A DNA stretch of 64,000 bases from DASQEH01 sp963765725 (GTDB taxonomy: Bacteria; Actinomycetota; Actinomycetes; Propionibacteriales; Nocardioidaceae): assembly GCA_963765725.1 (NCBI GenBank), contig CAVXXI010000001.1, forward strand, positions 930,001 to 994,000. The letters are read 5' to 3'. The position numbers and the translations under genes are program-made. The notes beneath the pieces were generated by a model that saw only the letters and a program-made list of their open reading frames with translations, had not been told where the DNA came from and did no database searches. Below, piece after piece: positions 8,414 to 20,908 of this stretch. The number at the start of each line of letters is the position of its first letter. The first letter of the stretch is position 1.

Positions 8414-9628
8414 GTGCGTACGCGTACCGTGGTCGGCGTCCTCGTCGCGTCCGCCGTCGTCGTGGTGGCTGCCCAGCACTCCGTCGCCTTGTCGATGCGG
8501 CGACCCGTACCCGGTAGCGGCGAATCTTCACCCGCCGTCGGTACGCCACCGGCCGCCTCCACCGGTGCTGTGAAGGCCTCGCCGACCTGCGCGCAGCGGA
8601 CCCTGTCGGGCATGAGCTTGTCGAAGCAGGTGGGTCAGCTGTTCGTCGCCGGCGTCAGCAGCACGTCTCCCACCCCTCACGAGCTGGCCGTCATCCGGCA
8701 CCGGCATCTCGGCGGGGTGATCCTGACCGGGCACAACGACATCGGGGTAACGGCCACTCGGGCCGTCACCCGGGAGCTGCAGGCTCAGGCGACCGCCGCC
8801 ACCACCAACGGTGTCAAGCTGTGGGTCAGCGCCGACCAGGAGGGTGGGTTCGTACAGTCCCTGAAGGGGCCTGGGTTCTCCACCATCCCGACTGCGCTCA
8901 CCCAGGGCACCTGGACGCGGGCGACGTTGGAGTCGCGGGCGCAACGATGGGGGAGCCAGCTGATCGCGGCCGGCGTCAACCTCGACCTCGCGCCCGTGGC
9001 CGACACGGTCCCCCAGCGGCTGGGCACCGCGAACGCGCCAATCGGCTACTACGACCGCGAGTTCGGCCACCATCCGAAGGTGGTCGCGCGGCATGTGACG
9101 GCTCTTATCGACGGCCTCCGGTCGGCAGGGGTGCAAGCGACCGCCAAACACTTCCCTGGGCTGGGCCGGGTACGCCGCAACACCGACACGAGCGCCGGTG
9201 TCACCGACTCCACGACGACGCGCCACGACCCGTACCTGCTGCCGTTCCAGCGGGCGGTCGCCGATCAGGTGCCCGTCGTGATGGTCTCGTCAGCCACGTA
9301 CACACGCATCGACCCCGGGCACCTGGCTGCGTTCTCGCCGGTCGTCATGGACATGCTTCGCCACGACCTCGGCTTCTCCGGCGTCGTCATCTCCGACTCC
9401 ATGACCGCCGCCGCCGTCGAGAGTGTCCCGGCGGGAGCACGCGCCGTACGCTTCATCCGGGCCGGAGGAACGGTTGCCCTGTCCGTCGACACGGCGACGA
9501 CCACGTCCATGGCGGCTGCTGTGCTCGCCCACGCTGAGAGCAATGCCCACTTCCGTGCCACCGTGCGGAGCGACGCGTTGATCGTTCTGAAGGAGAAGCA
9601 CCGCATCGGCCTGCTCTCCTGCCGGTAG
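8414..9628 (+). CDS. Secreted glycoside hydrolase family 3 N-terminal domain protein
   Basis: A GTG start follows a GGGGGA purine run. The 404-residue protein has a signal sequence (about residues 1-26), a Pro/Ser-rich linker, then a GH3 (NagZ-like) barrel. Recognisable family motifs are ADQEGG, an LAPVADT strand, KHFPGLG and ISDSM, where the Asp corresponds to the catalytic nucleophile. The DSH loop that supplies the acid/base His in NagZ is replaced by NTDTSAGV, so it may act slowly or not at all on beta-N-acetylhexosaminides. The export signal suggests a role at the cell wall. Confidence 0.82.
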   Translation: MRTRTVVGVLVASAVVVVAAQHSVALSMRRPVPGSGESSPAVGTPPAASTGAVKASPTCAQRTLSGMSLSKQVGQLFVAGVSSTSPTPHELAVIRHRHLGGVILTGHNDIGVTATRAVTRELQAQATAATTNGVKLWVSADQEGGFVQSLKGPGFSTIPTALTQGTWTRATLESRAQRWGSQLIAAGVNLDLAPVADTVPQRLGTANAPIGYYDREFGHHPKVVARHVTALIDGLRSAGVQATAKHFPGLGRVRRNTDTSAGVTDSTTTRHDPYLLPFQRAVADQVPVVMVSSATYTRIDPGHLAAFSPVVMDMLRHDLGFSGVVISDSMTAAAVESVPAGARAVRFIRAGGTVALSVDTATTTSMAAAVLAHAESNAHFRATVRSDALIVLKEKHRIGLLSCR

Positions 9629-9637
9629 CCGAGGGCC

Positions 9638-10360
9638 TCACAGGCGCACGACGAGGTGCCCCTGTCGCCAGTCCGGCAGGGCACTGACGACGTCACCACC
9701 CGGTCCGACCAGTGCGGCCCAGCCGGGGAAGTCCTCGTCGTCGGTCGCGCCCGCCTGGGTCGACAGGGCCAGAACCTGACCGGCGCGGAGCAGTCGCGCC
9801 GCGTCGCGCACTACCTGGCCGCGCCACCACGAGAAGCCACGGCACCAGTCGTCGTCGGTGCTTCGTCGCGGGCCGTACAGCCCCGGCGCCGACGGAGCCA
9901 GCACCACGCTCGCGGGCTGGTCGTACGGCGGTGAGGTACCGATCTCCGCGCAGACCGCCATCGAGCAGGCCAGGCCCGCGACCTCGAAGACACCCGCGCC
10001 GGGACCCGCGCGAAAGTGTGCGGCCTCGCCCTCTCCCAGGTGTTCCTTGCGATGGACGGCGACGACGTGACCCCGCTCCGCCACCAGCTGGGTGATGTAC
10101 GGGAGACCGCCGGACTCCGCGCGCTCGACCAGACCGAAGCAGACCGCTGGGCCGTCGTGCGTCGCCGCGACCAGCTCGGCCACGGCCGGCGACGAGAGTG
10201 GCACCTCGGCGCCGGCGCAGTAACCGGTCAGCGACATCTCCGGAAACAGCACCAGCTCAGAGCCCCCGTCCGCGCCGACGCTCAGCAGGTCATGGTGGCG
10301 GGCCAGGTTGCCGGCCAGGTCACCCTTCTGGCACGTCACGGACGTCAGCATCGCGAGCAT
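9638..10360 (-). CDS. Carbon-nitrogen hydrolase (nitrilase superfamily)
   Basis: The 240-residue protein has the full nitrilase-superfamily triad in order: Glu41 in LVLFPEMSLTGY, Lys105 in HRKEHL and Cys137 in MAVCAEIG. Such enzymes hydrolyse non-peptide C-N bonds of amides, nitriles or carbamoyl groups; the substrate is not apparent. The protein is slightly shorter than the usual 260-280 residues, with a compact C-terminal end. Start alternatives are the ATG codons at 10360 and 10351. Confidence 0.87.
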   Translation of the reverse strand: MLAMLTSVTCQKGDLAGNLARHHDLLSVGADGGSELVLFPEMSLTGYCAGAEVPLSSPAVAELVAATHDGPAVCFGLVERAESGGLPYITQLVAERGHVVAVHRKEHLGEGEAAHFRAGPGAGVFEVAGLACSMAVCAEIGTSPPYDQPASVVLAPSAPGLYGPRRSTDDDWCRGFSWWRGQVVRDAARLLRAGQVLALSTQAGATDDEDFPGWAALVGPGGDVVSALPDWRQGHLVVRL

Positions 10361-10413
10361 CGTCGGACCATCGTCGCACGGTCGACCGGTTGGATCCTCG
10401 ATGCCTTCGAGGG

Positions 10414-11526
10414 TCAGATGTCGGCGAAGAAGACGGCACCGGCGAAGGCGAGGTAGAGCCCGAGGAGCATGACACCCTCGAGCCAGTTGGTCTTGCCGTC
10501 GTCGAGGAGCTGCCGCGTCAGCAGGGTCCCGATGGTCAAAGCGGTGAGCTCCAGTGGGCTGAAGGCCAGCTCGATCTGGTGGCCCGTGAGTACTCCGAGC
10601 AGCACCAGGAGCGGCACCACGAGCATGGCGAGCTGCATGCTGGCACCGACGGCGATCTCACTCGCGATGTCGAGCTTGTCCTTTGCCGCCAGCGCGAGGG
10701 CACTGAACTGCTCGGCGGCGTTCCCCACCAACGGCAGGATCACGAAGCCGATGAACCCGCTGTGCAGGCCCAGGGAGGCGCCTGCCTCCTGGACGCTGCT
10801 TGCGACGAACTCGGCTGCCACGGCGACGAGCACTGTGGCGACCGCGAGGACGACGACAGCGCCTTTGACAGACCAGCTCGGCGCCTCGTCCTCAGGGGGA
10901 TCGTCCGATGGGTGGTCAGCGTCGTCCGGTCGTGGCCGGCCCGAACGTTCCGTGCGGAACAGCCGGGTATTGGTACGGAGCATGAACAGCATCGACAAGG
11001 CGTACAGCGTGAAGAGGATCAAGGCGACGAGCCAGCTCATCTCGTCGAGTCGGCTGGTCGTGCTCTCCGGCCGGAACGAGAAGACGGTCGGCAGCAGCAG
11101 GATGCCCATCGACAAGAACAGCATCGTGGACTGGACCTGCGACGTCGCGGTGATCTCCACCTCGTCCTTGTTGTAGGCGGCGACGATCATGCTCACGCCG
11201 AGGAGAAGCAGCATGTTGCCGATGATCGATCCGGTGATGGACGCCTTCAGCACCGCGATCTCTCCGTTGAACACCAGCAGCGCCGCGATCATGAGCTCGG
11301 CCATGTTGCCGAACGTGGCGTTGAGCAGAGCACCCTTGCTGCCGCCCACCGTCTCGGCGAGGACCTCGGTGGAGCGACCGACGAGGCCCGCCAAGGGGAT
11401 GACGGCGAGCGCGGCCAGCACGAACAGGACAGCCGCACTCGAGTCGAGCAGCTTGGCGGCAACGGCAGCCGGCAGGGCGACCACGAGCAGGTCGAGTCGA
11501 CGCCAGGGACCGAGCTTGGAGCCCAT
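10414..11526 (-). CDS. cax: Calcium/proton antiporter (CaCA superfamily, CAX family)
   Basis: About 370 residues in two homologous halves, each with an alpha-repeat motif: LLNATFGNMAELMIA in the first half and PLVGNAAEQFSA in the second. The acidic residues in GNxxE are the ion-binding glutamates of CAX exchangers. Eleven helices are expected; a charged acidic loop (PRPDDADHPSDDPPEDE) separates the halves, as in this family. The ATG at 11526 lies four bases after GGAGG; a GTG three bases earlier is less well spaced. It expels Ca2+ in exchange for H+. Confidence 0.92.
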   Translation of the reverse strand: MGSKLGPWRRLDLLVVALPAAVAAKLLDSSAAVLFVLAALAVIPLAGLVGRSTEVLAETVGGSKGALLNATFGNMAELMIAALLVFNGEIAVLKASITGSIIGNMLLLLGVSMIVAAYNKDEVEITATSQVQSTMLFLSMGILLLPTVFSFRPESTTSRLDEMSWLVALILFTLYALSMLFMLRTNTRLFRTERSGRPRPDDADHPSDDPPEDEAPSWSVKGAVVVLAVATVLVAVAAEFVASSVQEAGASLGLHSGFIGFVILPLVGNAAEQFSALALAAKDKLDIASEIAVGASMQLAMLVVPLLVLLGVLTGHQIELAFSPLELTALTIGTLLTRQLLDDGKTNWLEGVMLLGLYLAFAGAVFFADI

Positions 11527-11564
11527 CACACCTCCGCGGACGGATCGTCAGGCAGCGGAGTCAT

Positions 11565-12098
11565 TCACCCGCGAGGTATCCAGTCGGTGTAGGCGATGTT
11601 CCCGTTCGGCTTCTGCGGGGCGTAGTCCACGTCGGCGCCATCGTGCAGCCGTTCAGTCACGGTCCAGGCTTTGACCGCGCCATAGTTGCCGTTGAGCACA
11701 CAGGCTGCCGGGAGGCGGAGGCTGAGCGTGGCAGCGGCTCGGTCCCAGGCGCTTGTCAGGTTGCGGCAGCTCGCTTTGTGACCGACGAGGAAGGTCGTGT
11801 CCGGGCCAGTGCGACGATGCTTGCTGACCAACACCGCCATCACCCGGTGGTGGCGTGTCCTCAGTGCCACGATCACAACACCCCGTACGTCGCGGACGAA
11901 CGACAGATGAACGACGACGGCGCTATCGCGATTGTGGAAGGCAACGCTGGTGATGTCGAGGCCCGGTCGTGGTCCAGCTGCGTCGCCCACGGGGTCGCCG
12001 ACGAGGATGGAGCGGGCCTGCGCGGGCGCCGAGAGGGCGAGGAGCGCCGCTGTCAGGATGGCCGCCACGGTTGCTCCGAGAGTGCGCATGCAGGGCAT
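11565..12098 (-). CDS. Secreted protein of unknown function, paralogue of 23153-23647
   Basis: About 177 residues with a signal peptide (TLGATVAAILTAALLALSAPAQA). The mature part is beta-rich, with two cysteines in ASCRNLTSAWD and LPAACV, and ends near DYAP. I recognise no family. The same elements (a GD.A..DIT start, a C...WD.A motif, P.AC, DYAP) occur in the secreted protein at 23153-23647, so the two are paralogues that probably share one disulfide. Start could be the ATG at 12098 or 12089; neither has a strong ribosome site. Confidence 0.7.
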   Translation of the reverse strand: MPCMRTLGATVAAILTAALLALSAPAQARSILVGDPVGDAAGPRPGLDITSVAFHNRDSAVVVHLSFVRDVRGVVIVALRTRHHRVMAVLVSKHRRTGPDTTFLVGHKASCRNLTSAWDRAAATLSLRLPAACVLNGNYGAVKAWTVTERLHDGADVDYAPQKPNGNIAYTDWIPRG

Positions 12099-12218
12099 GC
12101 TAGCGGCACCGCCGTGACTTCTGCTCCGTCGAGATTTCTCCGCGACGCGCCGCAGCACGTCCAGCAGGTGGACCCCGCTCCGGCGCTAGCGTCAGTCGAC
12201 AGCCGAGGGGGGTGGGCT

Positions 12219-14159
12219 TTGCCACGACCGGTGAGCACGTCGCGTGCGTACCTCCCGGCTCTCGACGGCATCCGCGCCATCGCAGTCCTTGCGGTCCTCG
12301 GCTATCACTTCGGCGTTCCCTGGTTGGCCGGCGGCCTGCTGGGCGTAGGCGTCTTCTTCACCCTCAGCGGATGTCTCATCACGGGGATCCTGCTGTCCGC
12401 CTACGAGCGGACGGGGGGCCTCGAGCTCAGGCGTTTCTGGGTCCATCGGGCTCGGCGGCTGCTTCCTGGCCTCGTCTTGATGCTCGTCGTCGTCCTTGGC
12501 ACGACCGCGCTGGCCCAGCGCGGCTCGCTCGACCAACGCTGGGACCAAAGCCTCGCGGCGATCTTCTACGTCAGCAACTGGACCACGATCGCCGGCAACG
12601 TCTCCTACTTCGACCACTTCGCGGGGCCGGGGCCGCTCGACCATCTGTGGTCACTCGCGGTCGAGGAGCAGTTCTATCTGCTCTGGCCGCTCGCGCTACT
12701 CCTGCTCCTACGCGTCCTCAAGCTCCCGGTACTCAAAGTGGCCCGATGGACCCTCGTGCTGGGTGCGGTCTCCTTCGTCCTGCTGGCGTTGCTCGCATCG
12801 CCGGGCTTCGACAACACGCGGGCGTACGAAGGGACCGACACCCGTGCCGGTGAGCTCCTCGTCGGCGCGGCGCTCGCCATGGTGTACGGCCCCCTTCGCC
12901 ACCCGCTGCGGATCAAGCTGGCCACTCGGGTGATTGTCGACGTCGCGGCGGTCGCGGCCCTCATCGCCATGGTCTGCCTGATGATGAAGACCTCGGAGTA
13001 CTCGCTCTTCTTGTACCGGGGCGGGCTGGTGCTGCTCTCGCTGGCGTCCGCTGTACTGATCGCGGCCGTCTCGTACCCGGCATCGCTGGTCGGCCGGGCG
13101 CTGGGTGTGGCGCCCCTTCGATGGGTCGGCGAGCGCTCGTATGGGCTGTACTTGTGGCATATGCCGATCGTGGCGGTCATCTCGCAGAGCACCCTCGTCG
13201 CTCACCCGGTGCCCACCGGGGTGCTGCTGTTCCTTTTCACGCTCTTGATGGCGGACCTGTCCTGGAGGCTCGTCGAGAACCCGATCCGCCAGCACGGACT
13301 GAAGGTGCTGGTGAGGCGGACGTCGCTTCGGCTGGCTCCGGGCCGGCGACCTGCGGTCCTCAGGCGGGTCACCGAAGCAGCCGCTGTCGGCGCCTTCGCG
13401 ATCGCCTTGTTGTCGATCACCGCTGCAGTGTCGCCCGACGACACGGCATCCACGCTCCGGCCGCTGCCACCGACCCCTCATCACAGAGCGGCCGGCACGG
13501 CACATCACTCCCATGGCAGCGCCTCTGCGGTCGGACGGCTGAGAACGTCGTGCCGGAGCGTCGTGCACGTCGGCGACTCGACCTCACTGGGCCTCATCGA
13601 CCCGAACTACCTGTCGGCCAAGGACCGGATCCCGGCGCAGTACCGGGACGTGGGCGTCCGGCACGTCGGCACCGACATCCTCGGAGCCCGGTCCATCGTC
13701 GAGAAGTACGAGGGTCAACCGAACGCCGACCAGGCGACGCGATCCAGGATGGTCAAGGGCTACCACGGGTGCTGGGTCTTCGCCATGGGTACGAACGAGG
13801 TCGCCAACCAGTACGTCGGCGGAGTCGTCCCCCTGGACCAGCGCATCGACCGCCTCATGCATGACGTCCACGGGCTCCCCACCATGTGGCTGACCGTGAA
13901 GTCGCGGCTGTCGTCGGGCCCGTGGGGCGACGACCAGATGCGCCTCTGGAACGCCGCGTTGCTGCGCGCCTGTTCGCGCTACCCCAACATGCGCGTGTAC
14001 GACTGGCGCTCCCAGGTGCAGGACAGCTGGTTCATCTCCGACGGCATCCACTACACCTCGGCCGGATACCAGCAGCGGGCACGACGGACCGCGGAGGCGC
14101 TGGCTCTTGCGTTCCCCGCGCACGGGCAGTCCCCGCACAGCTGCTTCGTGCGGCCCTAG
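12219..14159 (+). CDS. OatA-like acyltransferase: membrane AT3 domain plus SGNH domain
   Basis: About 646 residues. The N-terminal two thirds is a 10-helix acyltransferase-3 domain (PF01757): YLPALDGIRAIAVLAVLGYH carries the catalytic-site histidine, and DHLWSLAVEEQFYLLWP is a second signature. After a Pro/His-rich linker comes an extracytoplasmic SGNH domain with HVGDST (nucleophile Ser) and ISDGIHYT (Asp-His). Proteins of this architecture O-acetylate peptidoglycan or other surface glycans. A TTG at 12219 follows GAGGGGGG by seven bases; a GTG at 12231 is the alternative. Confidence 0.88.
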   Translation: MPRPVSTSRAYLPALDGIRAIAVLAVLGYHFGVPWLAGGLLGVGVFFTLSGCLITGILLSAYERTGGLELRRFWVHRARRLLPGLVLMLVVVLGTTALAQRGSLDQRWDQSLAAIFYVSNWTTIAGNVSYFDHFAGPGPLDHLWSLAVEEQFYLLWPLALLLLLRVLKLPVLKVARWTLVLGAVSFVLLALLASPGFDNTRAYEGTDTRAGELLVGAALAMVYGPLRHPLRIKLATRVIVDVAAVAALIAMVCLMMKTSEYSLFLYRGGLVLLSLASAVLIAAVSYPASLVGRALGVAPLRWVGERSYGLYLWHMPIVAVISQSTLVAHPVPTGVLLFLFTLLMADLSWRLVENPIRQHGLKVLVRRTSLRLAPGRRPAVLRRVTEAAAVGAFAIALLSITAAVSPDDTASTLRPLPPTPHHRAAGTAHHSHGSASAVGRLRTSCRSVVHVGDSTSLGLIDPNYLSAKDRIPAQYRDVGVRHVGTDILGARSIVEKYEGQPNADQATRSRMVKGYHGCWVFAMGTNEVANQYVGGVVPLDQRIDRLMHDVHGLPTMWLTVKSRLSSGPWGDDQMRLWNAALLRACSRYPNMRVYDWRSQVQDSWFISDGIHYTSAGYQQRARRTAEALALAFPAHGQSPHSCFVRP

Positions 14160-14227
14160 CCGCAGCGCGTCCTCCACCCCTTCGACCATGCCGTGCGAGC
14201 CGCGGCATGGCTGGATAGGTTTGCCGG

Positions 14228-15217
14228 ATGCGCTTCGGATTGTTCATTCCACAGGGCTGGCGGCTCGACCTGGTAGGGATCGAGCCCGCCAAACACTGGG
14301 CGACCATGCTCGAGATCGCTCAGCTGGCCGAGCAGAGCACCTACGAGTCGATCTGGGTCTATGACCACTTCCACACCGTGCCGGTGCCGACGGACGAGGT
14401 GACGTACGAGGCGTGGAGCCTGATGGCCGCGTTCGCCGCCGCGACCGAGCGGGTGCGGTTGGGCCAGATGTGCACGTGCATGAGCTACCGCAACCCCGCG
14501 TACCTGGCGAAAGTGGCCGCGACGATCGACGTCATTTCGGGCGGTCGCGTCGAGATGGGCATCGGCGGTGGCTGGTACGAGCACGAGTGGCGTGCCTACG
14601 GCTACGGGTTCCCCTCGGCGGGTGAGCGACTGGGCCGCCTCGACGAGGGCGTGCAGATCATGCGGCAGCTGTGGAGCACGGGGACCGCGACGCTCGACGG
14701 ACGGCACTACCAGGTCGATGGCGCGATCAGCCGCCCGCTGCCCCTGCAGGAGGGCGGGCTACCGCTCTGGATCGCCGGTGGCGGTGAGCGCAAGACGCTC
14801 CGCACCGCCGCGGAGTACGCGCAGTACACGAACTTCGCCAACACACCGGAGCAGTTCACGCGCAAGTCCGAGATCCTGGCCGGGCACTGCCGCGACGTCG
14901 GCACCGACTTCGACGCGATCGTGCGGTCCGCCAACTTCAACGTCATCGTCGGCGAGACCGCCGCCGAGGCCCAGGAGCGGCTGCAACGGATCCTCGCTCG
15001 GTTCCGGCCGTTCCTCGACGCGACGGAGCTGGGTGACCTCGAGCGGCAGCTGGGGAACGAGCCGCTGGTCGGGACACCGGAGCACATCGTCGAGAAGCTC
15101 AACGAGATGCAGCGGTTGGGCATGACGTACGCCATCACCTACTTCCCCGAGGCCGCGTACGACCGGTCGGGCATCGACCTGTTCACCAGCAAGGTGATGC
15201 CGGCGGTGGACGCGTAG
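14228..15217 (+). CDS. LLM-class (F420-dependent) oxidoreductase
   Basis: The 329-residue protein starts MRFGLFIPQGWRLDL and has the bacterial-luciferase TIM-barrel pattern: YESIWVYDHFH, RVRLGQMC, VISGGRVEMGIGGGWYEHEW and PLWIAGGGERKTLRTAAEYA. These place it with F420-dependent LLM oxidoreductases (PF00296), common in actinomycetes. The substrate is unknown. It has its own start 68 bases after the acyltransferase. Confidence 0.88.
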   Translation: MRFGLFIPQGWRLDLVGIEPAKHWATMLEIAQLAEQSTYESIWVYDHFHTVPVPTDEVTYEAWSLMAAFAAATERVRLGQMCTCMSYRNPAYLAKVAATIDVISGGRVEMGIGGGWYEHEWRAYGYGFPSAGERLGRLDEGVQIMRQLWSTGTATLDGRHYQVDGAISRPLPLQEGGLPLWIAGGGERKTLRTAAEYAQYTNFANTPEQFTRKSEILAGHCRDVGTDFDAIVRSANFNVIVGETAAEAQERLQRILARFRPFLDATELGDLERQLGNEPLVGTPEHIVEKLNEMQRLGMTYAITYFPEAAYDRSGIDLFTSKVMPAVDA

Positions 15218-15464
15218 CGACTCCGGCAAGGTCGCGCGAGATCCGTGGCGCCCACCGCGACGACGGGTCGGGGCCCCGGACAACACCATGGTGGACCCGC
15301 CGTTCGTCGTCGAGACCTGAAGCCGGGGGCACGTCCGCGGAGCGAGGTGTCGCCTGAGGTCGTTGTCGGCCCCTCGGAGCCGGCCTGCGGCAACCCGGAC
15401 ACCGATGAGCAGCCACCCTCGAGCGGACGCCGTGACCCCGCTCGGAGCCGTGGTGCTGCCGCCG

Positions 15465-18443
<2,979 letters not shown>

Positions 18444-18566
18444 GGCTCGAGCCGGGTCGCTTCGGCACGGGCTTCTCGACAGGCGGGCGGTATCGGGTAC
18501 GCGGCGGTTCGGGTCATGAGAGGTCCCCTCGTCAGCGCCAATCGTCCCACCCGATAGCACTGTGAG

Positions 18567-18601
18567 TTACTGAAACGTTACTGAAACATCACTTTCAGTC
18601 A
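18567..18601. promoter_or_regulatory. Three copies of a TTACTGAAAC-type motif upstream of the hybrid kinase
   Basis: TTACTGAAAC occurs at 18567-18576 and again at 18578-18587, exactly one helical turn (11 bases) apart. A third copy (CTTTCAGTCA, 18592-18601) lies in the opposite orientation and matches at eight of ten positions. The cluster sits between the gamma-glutamyltransferase stop and the kinase start, in AT-rich sequence. Spacing on one DNA face suggests cooperative binding of a regulator; which one is unknown. Confidence 0.5.
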
Positions 18602-18682
18602 CTAGTTCGGCGGAGCTGGTCCTGTCGGTCTCGTCTCAGCCAGATACCACGACGGCCTGCGCTGACGGCTGGAACGAGAGGC

Positions 18683-20467
18683 TCACCGGCCGGCGGCGTA
18701 GCCTTGCGCGCCGCGGGGGTTCGCGGCAGCCCGCAGGGTGCTGCCGTCCTTTGCGACGACGCTGAGGCGGCCCAGCTCCCACGGGCCGAACTGTGCGACG
18801 TCGTGGCCGCGCCGCACCAGCTCGCGCACCACCTCGGCGGGGAGCCTGTCCTCGACGCAGATCTGACCGGGATGAGCGTCGCGGGGGTAGAACGACGAGG
18901 GGAAGTGTGTGGTGTGGAACATCGGCGCGTCGATGGCAGCCTGCAGGTTGAGTCCGCCGGACCGATCCGCCCGGACGACGTCGGCGAAGAACGCCGCCTG
19001 CCACTGGTCCTGCTGGTCACCGCCAGGGGTCCCGAACGCCAGCCACGGGTCTGCGTCACGGAGCGCGATGGTCGGGGTCAAGGTCGTCCGAGGACGTACC
19101 CGCGGGCGCAGCGAGTTGGGCAGGCCCGGCTGGAGGTAGAACATCTGCGCCCGAGTCCCGAGCGGGAAGCCGAGCTCCGGTATGACGGGGGAGCTCTGTA
19201 GCCAGCCCCCGCTGGGCGTCACCGACACCAGGTTCCCCCAACGGTCGACCACGTCCACATGACAGGTGTCGCCCGGCTCGTCACCCAGACGCGCCACCGT
19301 GGGCTCCCCGATCGCGGCGTACGCCAGGTCGTCAGGGGACGGTTCAGGGAGCGTAGCGAGGACAGGATGACGACCGTCGGGCGAGCCGGGTCGCAGCTCG
19401 AGACTGGCCCGTCCGGCGATCAGTCCCGCGCGGGCCGCGGCATAGGACTCCGAGAGGAGCTCGGTAAGGGGGACGTCGGTGGCGGCCGGGTCCCCGTACC
19501 ACGCCTCCCGATCGGCGAAGGCCAGCTTGGCGGCCTCCACGACCAGGTGGACCCACTCGGCCGAGCGGACGTCCGCCTCGAGGAGGCCGGCCGCGTCGAA
19601 CATCATCAGCTGCTGCCCGAGCACGGGCCCCTGTCCCCAAGGTGGCGTCTTGAGGACCTGGTAGCGGTCCGCGAAGCCGACCACCGTCGGCGGCTCGATC
19701 GTGGGCTCCCAACCGGCCAGGTCCTGTCCGGTCAGCAGCCCGGCGTGAGCTCGACCCGTGGTGTCGCGCCAGGCCGTCCGCGAGAACCGATCTATCGCCT
19801 CGGCGACGAAGCCGGAGTAGAACGCCCGACGCCCGGAGGCGATTCGCTGCTCTCGCGAGACGCCTGTGCACTCACTCAGGAGGCGGCGATAGGTACGCGC
19901 AGCGGCTCTCATCGTCCAGAAGGAGCCGGCCCGCGGCGCGGCCCCGTCGTCGAGCCACGCCTCCGCGGAGGGATGCCAGTCGTCGGTGAACAGGCCCGCG
20001 ACGGCCTCGATCGCCGCGCTCGTCCCGGGCAGCACGGGGAAGCCGTTCTCGGCGTACTCGAGCGCGTACGAGAGCACGTCGCCCAGCTCCCAGGTTCCCC
20101 ACCGCTCCAGCAGAAGGGTCCAGGCACCGAACGCCCCGGGAACCGTGGCAGCCAACGGTCCGCTGCCCGGCACCAGGTCGAGGCCCAGCGACTGGAAGTA
20201 GGGAATCGACGCCGCGGCCGGGGACACGCCCTGCCCACACACCACGCTGGGTCCGCGGTCGTCGGCGCTCCAGAGCACCGCCGACAGGTCCCCGCCGGGT
20301 CCACTGAGATGGGGCTCCACGATCTGCATGACGAAGCCCGCCGCGACGGCCGCATCGAAGGCGTTGCCGCCGCGCTCCAGCACGCTCATCCCGGAGGCGC
20401 TCGCGAGCCAGTGCGTTGTGGCCACCATGCCGAAGCTTCCGGTCAGCTCCGGTCGGGTCAGCACCAT
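18683..20467 (-). CDS. ggt: Gamma-glutamyltransferase family protein
   Basis: The 594-residue protein starts at the ATG at 20467, eight bases after GGAG. It has the GGT fold motifs: ERGGNAFDAAVAAGFV, LSGPGGDLSAVLW near the N-terminus, GPLAATVPGAFGAW, and DTCHVDVVDRWGNLVSVTPS at the self-cleavage site. Family members cleave before the Thr of T-x-H to generate the N-terminal nucleophile; that Thr is kept here (GD|TCH). No signal peptide is evident, so it is probably cytoplasmic. It hydrolyses or transfers gamma-glutamyl groups, or acts on related acyl substrates. Confidence 0.88.
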   Translation of the reverse strand: MVLTRPELTGSFGMVATTHWLASASGMSVLERGGNAFDAAVAAGFVMQIVEPHLSGPGGDLSAVLWSADDRGPSVVCGQGVSPAAASIPYFQSLGLDLVPGSGPLAATVPGAFGAWTLLLERWGTWELGDVLSYALEYAENGFPVLPGTSAAIEAVAGLFTDDWHPSAEAWLDDGAAPRAGSFWTMRAAARTYRRLLSECTGVSREQRIASGRRAFYSGFVAEAIDRFSRTAWRDTTGRAHAGLLTGQDLAGWEPTIEPPTVVGFADRYQVLKTPPWGQGPVLGQQLMMFDAAGLLEADVRSAEWVHLVVEAAKLAFADREAWYGDPAATDVPLTELLSESYAAARAGLIAGRASLELRPGSPDGRHPVLATLPEPSPDDLAYAAIGEPTVARLGDEPGDTCHVDVVDRWGNLVSVTPSGGWLQSSPVIPELGFPLGTRAQMFYLQPGLPNSLRPRVRPRTTLTPTIALRDADPWLAFGTPGGDQQDQWQAAFFADVVRADRSGGLNLQAAIDAPMFHTTHFPSSFYPRDAHPGQICVEDRLPAEVVRELVRRGHDVAQFGPWELGRLSVVAKDGSTLRAAANPRGAQGYAAGR

Positions 20468-20647
20468 GTCGCGGCTCCATGCAACGCGGCGGGGGTGACC
20501 GGATCCATGACGTCGCCAGTATCGCACCGCCGCTGCCTGGCCATTACCGCGTTCCGCCCAGGAGGGCCATGGTGGCGTTCTAGGATGGCTTCTCGCTCCG
20601 ATCAGCGAGGGTTCGACCTCGCCGCCGCCTTCCAGGAGCCCCTTGCG

Positions 20648-20866
20648 ATGATTCCCGACCGACGAGCCCGTGACGTCCCACCGGCACCGAGCGTCAACCT
20701 GGGGATCTACTTCGACGACGAGCTGGATCAGTGGGCCAACCAGGAAGGAGCGGCGGTGTGCCAGCAGCACGCGCGCGCCCTGCCCTGCCCGTACCACCGG
20801 CGGCTCGCCGACGGTCCGGAACCCACCGGAGAGGTACCGGACGGCCAGCGTCTCCCCGGCGACTAA
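20648..20866 (+). CDS. Small hypothetical protein
   Basis: A 72-residue frame with AGGAG about nine bases before the ATG (an ATG at 20584 is the longer alternative). The protein has an acidic central stretch (YFDDELDQWANQEGA) and a CQQHARALPCPYHRR segment with two Cys and two His that could bind metal. It lies between the divergent gamma-glutamyltransferase and an exporter. I recognise no family; the rest of 20468-20908 shows nothing else. Confidence 0.5.
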   Translation: MIPDRRARDVPPAPSVNLGIYFDDELDQWANQEGAAVCQQHARALPCPYHRRLADGPEPTGEVPDGQRLPGD

Positions 20867-20908
20867 AGTAGTGGGGTACGTCTGACCCGGGCAGCCCAGC
20901 CACGACCC

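Noticed and set aside
11643..12218. Upstream extension of the acyltransferase frame
   Set aside because: It overlaps the secreted-protein gene on the other strand and lacks domain-like sequence. A TTG at 12219 with a purine-rich ribosome site starts the AT3 domain.
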